DNA of 64,000 nucleotides from JBBTCX01 sp964494205 (lineage in GTDB: Bacteria; Planctomycetota; Phycisphaerae; UBA1845). Both the position numbers and the translations under genes were made by a program. Where the stretch lies: contig CAZBRD010000021.1 in NCBI GenBank assembly GCA_964494205.1, forward strand, positions 14,331-78,330. The letters are read 5' to 3'. Shown here in pieces: positions 45,064-53,231 of this stretch. Under the pieces are notes generated by a model. That model made no database searches. It saw only the letters and a list, made by a program, of their open reading frames with translations, and was not told the DNA's origin. How positions within the stretch are numbered: position 1 is the first letter of the stretch; each line of letters starts with the position of its first letter.

Positions 45064-47142
45064 GTGATTTCAAAGTATGCGAACATTCCCCTGGCGTTGT
45101 TGCTGGTCATCGGTTCCGGCTGCCAAAAGAACACCCACGTGGCGGAGGAGAGCTCGGCTGCGGGCGGGCCGAAAGTCGCGAAAGCCGGCGCGGACGTGTT
45201 GATTCCACGCGAGACGCTGTTTGGCAATCCTGATCGCGCCTCCCCGCAGATCAGCCCGGACGGCACGAAGCTCGCCTTTCTCGCGCCGGTTAACAACGTG
45301 CTAAACGTGTGGGTCGCGTCGATCGATGATATTTCCCGCGCGCACCCGGTGACGAGTGACTCCAATCGCGGCATTCGCAATTATCAGTGGGCCTACACGA
45401 ACCAGCACATCATCTATACGCAGGACAAGGGCGGCGACGAAAACTGGCGCGTCTATGCGGTTGATCTCGTCAAGAGTAACACCAGAGACCTCACACCGTT
45501 CGAAGGCGTAGCCGCTCGTCTGGCTGATGTGAGCCACAAGAATCCCAACGAAGTTCTGGTCCTTTTGAACGATCGCGACAAGAAGAACCACGACGTGCAT
45601 CGCATCAACATTCTCACCGGCGAGCGCAAGCTGGTATTGCAAAACAACGATGGCTTCACCGATTTCGTAACCGACGTCGACTACAACGTGCTCTTCGCGT
45701 CGCAGCAGACGCAGGAGGGCGGCATGGATGTCCTCAGGGCAGGTGACGGCGGCAAGTGGACTTCATTTATCAAGATCGGTATGGAGGACGCACTCACCAC
45801 GAGTGCCGAAGCCGTCGACAAGACAGGGAAGTCTCTCTATCTGATTGACAGTCGCAATCGCAACACGGCAGCCCTCACTTCGCTCGACCTCGCCACCGGT
45901 AAACAAACCATCTTGGGCGAGGATTCCAAGGCGGACATCGGCGGAGTTCTTCTGCACCCGACGGAGCGAAATGTGCAGGCGTATTCGGTCAACTATCAGC
46001 GGAATGAATGGCGTGCGATTGATCCAGCTGTCAAAAGCGATCTCGGAAAATTGCGCGGGGTGGCTGAGGGCGACTTCAACATCGGCAGTCGGACGCTCGA
46101 CGACAAGAAGTGGATTGTCTCCTACGTGATGGACAACGGTCCGGTGCGATACTACCTGTTCGATCGCGGTTCGAAGCAAGCCAAGTTCCTTTTTACGAAC
46201 AACAAGCGACTGGAGACCGTAACCCTCGCGAAAATGACACCCACGGTCATCAAGTCACGCGACAAGATGGATTTGGTTTCCTATCTCACGCTGCCCGCGA
46301 CGGAAAAAGTGAATGGCTCGAATCCGCGTCCGAGTCAGCCGCTGCCGATGGTGTTGCTCGTGCACGGTGGTCCGTGGGCGCGCGACGGCTGGGGTTTGAA
46401 CCCGATGCACCAGTGGCTGGCGAATCGCGGCTACGCGGTGCTGAGCGTGAACTTCCGTGGCTCGACCGGTTTTGGAAAGAACTTCATTAACGCAGCCAAC
46501 ATGGAATGGGCGGGCAAGATGCACGACGACCTCATCGATGCGGTGAACTGGGCTGTGAAGGAAAAGATCGCCGACCCGAAGAAAGTCGCGATCATGGGTG
46601 GCAGCTACGGCGGTTATGCCACACTCGTTGGTTTGACGTTCACGCCGGATACGTTTGCGTGCGGAGTGGATATCGTCGGCCCGTCGAATCTAGTGACACT
46701 GCTCAGCACGATTCCGCCGTACTGGATGCCGATGATCGAGATGTTCACCAAGCGAGTCGGCGATCACCGCACTGAGGAAGGCAAGTCGATGCTGAACCAG
46801 CGTTCTCCGTTGACGTTCGTCGATCGAATCAAGAAGCCGCTGCTCATCGGTCAGGGTGCGAATGATCCGCGAGTGAAGCAGGCGGAGGCTGATCAGATCG
46901 TCAAAGCCATGTCGGAAAAGAAGATTCCGGTGACGTACGTGCTGTATCCCGACGAGGGTCATGGGTTTGCTCGCCCCGAAAACCGGATGAGTTTCAATGC
47001 AGTGGCTGAGGCGTTCTTGTCGCAACATCTGGGCGGTCGATTTCAGCCGATCGGCGGCGATTTCACGGGATCGTCGATCACTGTTCCGGCGGGCGCTGCG
47101 AACATTCCCGGTTTGACCGATTCGATGAATTCCAAGAACTGA
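45064..47142 (+). CDS. S9-family (prolyl oligopeptidase-like) secreted peptidase
   Basis: From GTG 45064 (GGAG seven bases upstream) the protein has 692 residues and starts with a lipoprotein-like signal (ISKYANIPLALLLVIGSGC). The longer ATG frame start at 44896 would bury this signal. A beta-propeller (ASPQISPDGTKLAFLAPVNN and following) precedes the alpha/beta-hydrolase domain with Ser514 (MGGSYGG), Asp601 (GANDPR) and His633 (DEGHGF). S9 peptidases of this DPP/ACPH type release dipeptides or acyl-amino acids. It is followed by a strong terminator. Confidence 0.88.
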   Translation: MISKYANIPLALLLVIGSGCQKNTHVAEESSAAGGPKVAKAGADVLIPRETLFGNPDRASPQISPDGTKLAFLAPVNNVLNVWVASIDDISRAHPVTSDSNRGIRNYQWAYTNQHIIYTQDKGGDENWRVYAVDLVKSNTRDLTPFEGVAARLADVSHKNPNEVLVLLNDRDKKNHDVHRINILTGERKLVLQNNDGFTDFVTDVDYNVLFASQQTQEGGMDVLRAGDGGKWTSFIKIGMEDALTTSAEAVDKTGKSLYLIDSRNRNTAALTSLDLATGKQTILGEDSKADIGGVLLHPTERNVQAYSVNYQRNEWRAIDPAVKSDLGKLRGVAEGDFNIGSRTLDDKKWIVSYVMDNGPVRYYLFDRGSKQAKFLFTNNKRLETVTLAKMTPTVIKSRDKMDLVSYLTLPATEKVNGSNPRPSQPLPMVLLVHGGPWARDGWGLNPMHQWLANRGYAVLSVNFRGSTGFGKNFINAANMEWAGKMHDDLIDAVNWAVKEKIADPKKVAIMGGSYGGYATLVGLTFTPDTFACGVDIVGPSNLVTLLSTIPPYWMPMIEMFTKRVGDHRTEEGKSMLNQRSPLTFVDRIKKPLLIGQGANDPRVKQAEADQIVKAMSEKKIPVTYVLYPDEGHGFARPENRMSFNAVAEAFLSQHLGGRFQPIGGDFTGSSITVPAGAANIPGLTDSMNSKN

Positions 47143-47167
47143 TAGCGGTAATAGCTTAATCGACGGC

Positions 47168-47210
47168 AAGGTCGCGTGCGGCAACAAGTCGCACGCGACC
47201 TTGCTTTTTT
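47168..47210 (+). terminator. Rho-independent terminator after S9 peptidase
   Basis: AAGGTCGCGTGCG pairs perfectly with CGCACGCGACCTT around GCAACAAGT, followed by GCTTTTTT. Confidence 0.9.
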
Positions 47211-47263
47211 GGTGGTCAGAGCTTTCTGAAAAAGTGGCACAGAGTTGACTGTTGCCTCCTCAT

Positions 47264-47300
47264 CTTTACGAAATCCTTACGCGCCCCCGTCGAACCTTAC
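47264..47300. promoter_or_regulatory. Possible KdpE binding region upstream of kdp
   Basis: CTTTACG (47264) and CTTACGC (47276) are direct repeats about 11 bases apart, and a third CCTTAC follows at 47295. One-turn spacing fits tandem OmpR-family sites, and kdpE is encoded in the same cluster. No clear sigma-70 hexamers could be fixed nearby. Confidence 0.3.
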
Positions 47301-47349
47301 ACTTTCCTGATATCCAATGGGTTAGAGTTTATAGGAAGGAATGATCGTT

Positions 47350-47442
47350 ATGGACGTGCTTTATTTGATAACCGGGCTCGGTTTCTTTGCCGGATGCATC
47401 GCTTGCATTCGGTATGTGTTTCCAGATTGGCGGCGAACGTAA
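47350..47442 (+). CDS. Small membrane peptide heading the kdp operon
   Basis: The 30-residue peptide MDVLYLITGLGFFAGCIACI + RYVFPDWRRT has one membrane segment and a basic tail. GGAAGGA lies about 9 bases before ATG 47350; an in-frame ATG at 47341 sits too close to it. It ends 2 bases before kdpF. Similar single-span peptides beginning MDxLYL precede kdpF in some other bacteria, as far as I recall. It may stabilise the Kdp complex, as KdpF does; that is inference. Confidence 0.7.
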   Translation: MDVLYLITGLGFFAGCIACIRYVFPDWRRT

Positions 47443-47444
47443 CC

Positions 47445-47525
47445 ATGTATCTGATCTGTGGTCTTCTCGCGTTGGTGCTATTGGCCTACCTCTTTGTAGC
47501 CATGATCAAACCGGAGTGGTTCTAA
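47445..47525 (+). CDS. kdpF: K+-transporting ATPase subunit KdpF
   Basis: This 26-residue single-span peptide ends PEWF and abuts kdpA without a gap (TAAATG). KdpF is a lipid-like stabiliser of the KdpFABC complex, and size, hydrophobicity and position all match. It is too short for most gene finders. Confidence 0.85.
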   Translation: MYLICGLLALVLLAYLFVAMIKPEWF

Positions 47526-49319
47526 ATGTCGCTGGCTGATTCCATCCAGATATTGCTTTTCCTCGTTGTGCTCGCGCTGTGTGCGAAACCGCTGGGTTCC
47601 TACATGGCTGCGGTCTTTGAAGGACGCACACCCGGTTTCATGCGGTGGCTGCGGCCGGTCGAAGCAGGAATCTATCGGGTAAGCGGAGTTCGCGCCGAGG
47701 ACGAAACCGATTGGAAGCGGTACGCGATCGACATGCTGCTTTTTCATGTCGTCGGGTTCGTTTTTCTTTACGTGTTGCAGCGAGCGCAGGCGTGGTTCCC
47801 ATTGAATCCGGCAAACCTGCCTGCCGTTACACCAGACTGCTCGTTTAACACATCCGTCAGTTTTGTGACCAATACAAACTGGCAGAGCTACGGCGGCGAG
47901 ACGACAATGAGTTATCTCACGCAAATGCTCGGACTCACCGTGCAGAACTTCGTTTCGGCTGCGTCGGGTATGGCCATTCTGGTCGCGCTCATTCGAGGCT
48001 TCGTCCGCAAACAGGCGACGAACATCGGCAATTTCTGGGTCGATCTGACGCGATCCACTGTGTATGTCCTGCTGCCCATGTCCATTATTCTCGCGCTGTT
48101 ACTGGTTTCGCAGGGCGTTGTGCAGACGTTCAAGCCTTATGCGACGGCGACGCTGGTGCAAGCGACGAGCTACGATCAACCAAAGCTGGATGCGAACGGT
48201 TCGCCGCTCAAGGATGCCAACGATCAGCCGATCACCGAGAAGGTCGCGGTGACCGAGCAAACGATCGCCGTAGGTCCGGCTGCGTCGCAGATCGCGATCA
48301 AGCAACTCGGCACCAACGGCGGTGGATTCTTCAACGTCAATTCCGCGCATCCGCTCGAGAACGCCACGCCGTTCGCGAACTTCCTCCAGATGCTCTCGAT
48401 ACTGCTGATACCGGCGGCGCTCTGCTACACGTTTGGAAAAATGATCAAGGATACCCGGCAGGGCTGGGCGCTGCTCGCGGCTATGTACATCGTGCTCGTA
48501 GGGGCGCTCGCGCTGTGTCTTTACTCGGAATATCAGCCGACGCGGGCTCTCGCGGACGCGACCGGATTTGAAGCGTCCGGCGGAAACATGGAAGGGAAAG
48601 AAGTTCGCTTCGGCATTGCCAACTCCGTCTTGTGGGCGACGGCGACGACGGCAGCCTCAAACGGCTCAGTAAACTCCATGCATGACTCCTACACTCCGCT
48701 GGGCGGCCTTGTTCCCATGGTTCTGATGCAGCTAGGCGAAGTCATCTTCGGCGGCGTTGGTTCCGGATTGTATGGCATGATCGTGTTCGTCATCGTCACC
48801 GTGTTTATTGCGGGTCTGATGGTTGGGCGAACACCCGAGTATCTCGGGAAAAAAGTCGAAGCCTATGAAATGAAGATGGCGTGCATTGCGGTACTCGCGC
48901 CATGCCTGTGCGTGCTCGTCGGAACGGCGGTGGCCGTCATGACGACACAGGTGGATGCTTCGATGAGCAATCCTCTGCCGCACGGTTTTTCGCAGGTCCT
49001 TTATGCTTTTTCGTCGGCCTCCAACAATAACGGCAGCGCCTTCGCCGGCTTCGGTGCGAATAACCCTACGATGAATTTGCTGTTGGGTCTCGCGATGTTC
49101 ATGGGGCGATTCTGGGTGAAAATTCCCGTGATCGCACTGGCGGGCTCTTTGGCTGCCAAGAAGCACGTGCCAACCTCGGACGGCACGCTTCCGACGCACA
49201 CGCCGTTGTTTGTTTTTCTTCTGATCGGAATTGTCCTCATTGTCGGCGCGCTGACGTTTGTCCCCGCGCTGGCGCTTGGCCCGATCGCCGAGCATGTGAG
49301 CATGCCCGCGGGTAGCTAA
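47526..49319 (+). CDS. kdpA: K+-transporting ATPase subunit KdpA
   Basis: The 597-residue channel-like subunit is related to the Trk/Ktr superfamily. Pore-loop signatures are present: SFVTNTNWQSYGGETTMSYL, TNGGGFFNVNSAHPLENATP, SMHDSYTPLGG and SSASNNNGSAFAGF. It is about 40 residues longer than E. coli KdpA, mostly through a loop near 205-255 (KLDANGSPLKDANDQPITEK). It selects K+ with high affinity. Confidence 0.95.
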   Translation: MSLADSIQILLFLVVLALCAKPLGSYMAAVFEGRTPGFMRWLRPVEAGIYRVSGVRAEDETDWKRYAIDMLLFHVVGFVFLYVLQRAQAWFPLNPANLPAVTPDCSFNTSVSFVTNTNWQSYGGETTMSYLTQMLGLTVQNFVSAASGMAILVALIRGFVRKQATNIGNFWVDLTRSTVYVLLPMSIILALLLVSQGVVQTFKPYATATLVQATSYDQPKLDANGSPLKDANDQPITEKVAVTEQTIAVGPAASQIAIKQLGTNGGGFFNVNSAHPLENATPFANFLQMLSILLIPAALCYTFGKMIKDTRQGWALLAAMYIVLVGALALCLYSEYQPTRALADATGFEASGGNMEGKEVRFGIANSVLWATATTAASNGSVNSMHDSYTPLGGLVPMVLMQLGEVIFGGVGSGLYGMIVFVIVTVFIAGLMVGRTPEYLGKKVEAYEMKMACIAVLAPCLCVLVGTAVAVMTTQVDASMSNPLPHGFSQVLYAFSSASNNNGSAFAGFGANNPTMNLLLGLAMFMGRFWVKIPVIALAGSLAAKKHVPTSDGTLPTHTPLFVFLLIGIVLIVGALTFVPALALGPIAEHVSMPAGS

Positions 49320-49323
49320 TGCC

Positions 49324-51438
49324 ATGACAAATACGCCATCGAAAATACGTCCCCTGTTTGATCCGCCGATTGTGAAGCGGGCGCTGGTCGATTCCCTCCG
49401 TAAACTAGATCCGCGTCACCAGGCTCGCAACCCTGTGATGTTCGTGGTGCTCATCGGCGCGATGATCACGCTGGTGCTCTATGGCCAGGCGCTGTTGGGG
49501 AGCGGCGAGGCGTCTCCCGGTTTCATACTGGCGATTTCGCTCTGGCTTTGGTTCACGGTGATCTTCGCGAATTTCGCCGAAGCAATGGCAGAGGGACGCG
49601 GTAAGGCCCAGGCGGATACGCTGCGAAGCTCCCGTCGCGAGATACTCGCCAAAGTTCTGCACAATCCCGATCGTACGAACAAGTCAGGAAAAAAGCTTTC
49701 GTCGAATCCAAACGATGGCGATGTTTTCATTACACCCAGCTATGAGCTGCGCGCCGGGCGCGTGGTCCTCGTCGAGGCAGGCGAGTTCGTTCCGCTGGAC
49801 GGCGAAGTGATCGAAGGTGTGGCGTCTGTTGATGAGAGTGCCATCACGGGCGAAAGCGCGCCAGTGATTCGCGAGAGCGGCGGTGATCGCAGCGCGGTGA
49901 CCGGCGGTACGCGCGTGCTTTCTGACTGGCTGATCATTCGCATTACATCCAACCCCGGCGAGAGCTTTATCGATCGCATGATCGCGATGGTCGAGGGTGC
50001 GAAACGACAGAAGACGCCCAACGAGATCGCGCTCAACATTCTTCTCGCAGCCATGACGATCATCTTTCTCGTCGTTTGCGCGACGCTGCTGCCGTATTCC
50101 TTGTTCACCGTGAACAATCTCGGCCGTGGTGAAGTGGTTACGTTAACTGTGCTGGTCGCGCTACTTGTATGTCTGATTCCAACGACCATTGGCGGATTAC
50201 TCTCTGCGATCGGCATCGCCGGCATGGATCGAATGATTCAGGCGAACGTGATCGCGATGTCGGGCCGCGCGGTGGAGGCGGCGGGCGACGTGGACACGTT
50301 GCTGCTGGACAAGACGGGGACGATTACCCTCGGCAATCGACAGGCGACCGAGTTCGTTCCTGCTCCGGGCATTCGAGTCGAGGATCTCGCAGACGCTGCG
50401 CAGTTGGCTTCGCTGGCGGATGAAACTCCGGAAGGCCGCAGCATTGTCGTGCTTGCCAAACAGAAGTTCTCGATCCGCGGCCGTGATGTGCATGAACTGG
50501 GCGGACACTTTGTCCCGTTCAAGGCGCAGACGCGCATGAGCGGTGTTGATCTCAACGGAAGTGAGATTCGCAAGGGAGCGGCGGATGCCATTGAGCGTTT
50601 CGTTCAGAGCAAGGGCGGATCATTTCCTTCGGCGCTGCGCACGACTGTTGAGTCAATCGCGAAGCAAGGAGGCACTCCGCTGGTCGTTGCGAAAGACTCA
50701 AAGGCACTTGGCGTGGTGCATCTCAAGGACATTGTGAAGGGTGGTATCCGCGAGCGATTCAGTCAGCTCCGGCAGATGGGCATCAAGACCATCATGATTA
50801 CCGGTGACAATCCGTTGACGGCTGCATCCATTGCGGCTGAAGCGGGGGTGGATGATTTCCTCGCCGAAGCGACACCGGAAGCCAAGCTCAAACTGATTCG
50901 TGAAAACCAGGCGGGAGGGCGCCTCGTTGCGATGTGCGGTGATGGAACGAACGATGCTCCAGCGCTTGCACAAGCGGACGTAGCGGTAGCCATGAACACA
51001 GGTACGCAGGCTGCGAAAGAAGCCGGAAACATGGTCGATCTCGACAGTAACCCGACGAAGCTCATCGAGGTCGTCGAGATTGGCAAACAACTACTAATCA
51101 CGCGGGGCGCGTTGACGACGTTCAGCATTGCCAACGATGTGTCGAAGTATTTCGCGATTATTCCCGCAGCGTTTGTTGGCACGTATCCGGCGTTGGGTTC
51201 GCTCAACGTCATGCGGCTGGCGACGCCGCAAAGCGCGATTCTCTCAGCGGTGATTTTCAACGCGCTGATCATCGTATGTCTGATTCCGCTGGCGTTGCGC
51301 GGAGTGCGGTACAGAGCCGCGAAAGCATCGGCGCTGTTGAGTCGAAACCTGCTGATCTATGCGGTTGGCGGACTGCTGGTGCCATTTGCCGGCATTAAGG
51401 TGATTGACTTATTGCTGGTTGGACTGGGATTGGCGTAA
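49324..51438 (+). CDS. kdpB: K+-transporting ATPase subunit KdpB
   Basis: The 704-residue P-type ATPase has the phosphorylation motif DKTGT (Asp329), the actuator TGES, MITGDNPLTAASIAAEAGVDDFLAEATPEAKL and the hinge MCGDGTNDAPALAQADVAVAMN. The membrane helices flank these domains. It energises K+ uptake through KdpA. It starts 4 bases after kdpA stops. Confidence 0.95.
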   Translation: MTNTPSKIRPLFDPPIVKRALVDSLRKLDPRHQARNPVMFVVLIGAMITLVLYGQALLGSGEASPGFILAISLWLWFTVIFANFAEAMAEGRGKAQADTLRSSRREILAKVLHNPDRTNKSGKKLSSNPNDGDVFITPSYELRAGRVVLVEAGEFVPLDGEVIEGVASVDESAITGESAPVIRESGGDRSAVTGGTRVLSDWLIIRITSNPGESFIDRMIAMVEGAKRQKTPNEIALNILLAAMTIIFLVVCATLLPYSLFTVNNLGRGEVVTLTVLVALLVCLIPTTIGGLLSAIGIAGMDRMIQANVIAMSGRAVEAAGDVDTLLLDKTGTITLGNRQATEFVPAPGIRVEDLADAAQLASLADETPEGRSIVVLAKQKFSIRGRDVHELGGHFVPFKAQTRMSGVDLNGSEIRKGAADAIERFVQSKGGSFPSALRTTVESIAKQGGTPLVVAKDSKALGVVHLKDIVKGGIRERFSQLRQMGIKTIMITGDNPLTAASIAAEAGVDDFLAEATPEAKLKLIRENQAGGRLVAMCGDGTNDAPALAQADVAVAMNTGTQAAKEAGNMVDLDSNPTKLIEVVEIGKQLLITRGALTTFSIANDVSKYFAIIPAAFVGTYPALGSLNVMRLATPQSAILSAVIFNALIIVCLIPLALRGVRYRAAKASALLSRNLLIYAVGGLLVPFAGIKVIDLLLVGLGLA

Positions 51439-51449
51439 GGAAAGTTATC

Positions 51450-52016
51450 ATGCTTAAACAACTGAAAACGTCGGCGATCATGCTGCTTGCGTTCACGGTT
51501 CTCACCGGTCTCGTCTATCCGCTGGCCGTTACGGCCGTTTCGCAGGTGGTGTTTCCTGCAAAGGCGAATGGAAGCCTGATTGAACACAATGGAAAAGTAG
51601 TCGGGAGCGAATTGATAGGGCAGCCTTTTGACGACGCCAAGTATTTCTGGGGTCGCCCCTCAGCCACCGGGCCGTTTCCATATAACGCGGCTTCCTCGAG
51701 CGGAAGCAATCTGGCGGTGGGGAACCCGAATCAGAAATCAGCCATCGCGGACCGCGTGAAGAAACTGCGTGAGTCTGGTATTCCGGAAAATGTCTCGATC
51801 CCCGTCGATCTTGTGACGGCGTCCGGCAGCGGACTCGATCCGCACATTAGCGTGGCTGCGGCGGAGATACAGATTGCACGCGTAGCGAAAGCGCGTGGGA
51901 TGAATGACTCAAACGTGCGAACGTTGGTGGAACAGAACACAGAACCGCGACAGTTTGGGATTTTCGGAGAACCGCGCGTGAATGTGCTTAAACTGAATCT
52001 TTCGCTAGATCAATAA
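51450..52016 (+). CDS. kdpC: K+-transporting ATPase subunit KdpC
   Basis: The 188-residue protein has one N-terminal membrane segment (SAIMLLAFTVLTGLVYPLAVTAV), then GSELIGQPFDDAKYFWGRPSAT, ASGSGLDPHISVAAAEIQIARVAKARG and the C-terminal VNVLKLNLSLD. These are family hallmarks. KdpC supports ATP binding and complex assembly. GGAAAG precedes the ATG. Confidence 0.95.
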   Translation: MLKQLKTSAIMLLAFTVLTGLVYPLAVTAVSQVVFPAKANGSLIEHNGKVVGSELIGQPFDDAKYFWGRPSATGPFPYNAASSSGSNLAVGNPNQKSAIADRVKKLRESGIPENVSIPVDLVTASGSGLDPHISVAAAEIQIARVAKARGMNDSNVRTLVEQNTEPRQFGIFGEPRVNVLKLNLSLDQ

Positions 52017-52050
52017 TTGGATCTCATTTCCTCACGACAGAAGGAAAACT

Positions 52051-53013
52051 ATGTTACCGAACGAACTATTGGTTTCGCGAGGTCGGGTGTGCATCTTTAT
52101 GCTTGTGTACTGCCTCTTCAGCGTCATAGATGTGTCTATGGCGCAGAACGAAGAGGGTCAGGCGCATTCGTCGACAAGTCTCTCGATGCGCTATGAGGGA
52201 GCTGCTATCGAACCTGAGGCGGCCAAAGACGAAAAGGGATTCTGGTTCATCAATCGTCCGGCTGCTTCTTCGAGCCTCGCCACCGATCGTCCAGGATTTT
52301 CAGATACCTATGTACTTGTTCCAAGAGGCTACACGCACCTTGAGTTTGGATACTCACTCTATTACGACCATGAGAACTCCTCTCGTGTCACGAACCACTC
52401 CATCGGTGAGGTCTCGCTTCGCACGGGCCTCACGGACAACTTCGAGTTGCGGATCAAGTGGGGCGGTGGTTCGCTGACTGAGTTTCATGGCGAGGGAACG
52501 AGTCGCTTCGCAGGTCGCAACATCCACGTTGAGGATCATTCGGATGGTGCCACTGATATGAGCGTCGGGTTCAAGGCGCCACTTCTCAAGCAGAAGGGAT
52601 GGATTCCGAACCTGTCGATCATTCCCGCGATTTCCATTCCGACGGGAACCAGTGGCAAGACCACCGGCGACGTCGACCCGGAAGTGCGACTCGCGTGGAA
52701 TTACTCGCTGACTAGCAAATTGTCTATCTACGGAGTCGGACTGGCCACTTGGATTACCGATAGCGAAAGCCGGTTCTTTCAGTCCGGCGCCTCATTTGCG
52801 ACGTTCTACCAGTTTACTCCCAAGGTTGGTGGTTTCCTGGAATACTACGGTCTGTATCCGAACACGCGGAACAGTGATTGCCAGCACAACCTCGACTTCG
52901 GACCTGTATTTCTGATTAATGACAACTTTCAAATTGACGTTCGCGCCGGGGTCGGCTTGAACGAAGAGGCTCCCGACTTCCAGGCGGGAATTGGATTCTG
53001 CTATCGTTTTTGA
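52051..53013 (+). CDS. Outer-membrane beta-barrel-like protein in the kdp operon
   Basis: The 320-residue protein has a signal peptide ending near SMAQ. Then come alternating amphipathic strands from RPGFSDTYVLVPRGYTHLEFGY to QIDVRAGVGLNEEAPDFQAG, with a terminal aromatic (CYRF). It resembles the phenol_MetA_deg/transporter family of putative outer-membrane channels. AGAAGGAAAAC precedes the ATG. It lies between kdpC and kdpD with short gaps, so it is probably cotranscribed and may admit K+ or other solutes through the outer membrane. That is inference. Confidence 0.72.
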   Translation: MLPNELLVSRGRVCIFMLVYCLFSVIDVSMAQNEEGQAHSSTSLSMRYEGAAIEPEAAKDEKGFWFINRPAASSSLATDRPGFSDTYVLVPRGYTHLEFGYSLYYDHENSSRVTNHSIGEVSLRTGLTDNFELRIKWGGGSLTEFHGEGTSRFAGRNIHVEDHSDGATDMSVGFKAPLLKQKGWIPNLSIIPAISIPTGTSGKTTGDVDPEVRLAWNYSLTSKLSIYGVGLATWITDSESRFFQSGASFATFYQFTPKVGGFLEYYGLYPNTRNSDCQHNLDFGPVFLINDNFQIDVRAGVGLNEEAPDFQAGIGFCYRF

Positions 53014-53027
53014 AGGAGATCACGTTC

Positions 53028-53123
53028 ATGTTTTTCACTGACTTACTGTACGAGCTGCTGCTCTTCCTGTTGACCGGATTGTTGCAGATTCCGCTCAGTA
53101 TGCTGCAAGGCGGCGCATCCTAA
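53028..53123 (+). CDS. 31-residue hydrophobic peptide in the kdp operon
   Basis: ATG 53028 is preceded by AAGGAG and the frame encodes MFFTDLLYELLLFLLTGLLQ + IPLSMLQGGAS, a single membrane segment. It lies between the barrel gene and kdpD. I know of no named family. Position, ribosome site and hydrophobicity support translation; the role is unknown. Confidence 0.6.
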   Translation: MFFTDLLYELLLFLLTGLLQIPLSMLQGGAS

Positions 53124-53231
53124 GCATTCACCATCGAGATTGGCGATAAGGTACCTCGATGGAATATTCGATTCCATCGAGGAGCTTTTCGTTTGGATGC
53201 GTTCCAGCGAGAATGTGTACGGAGTAACGGC

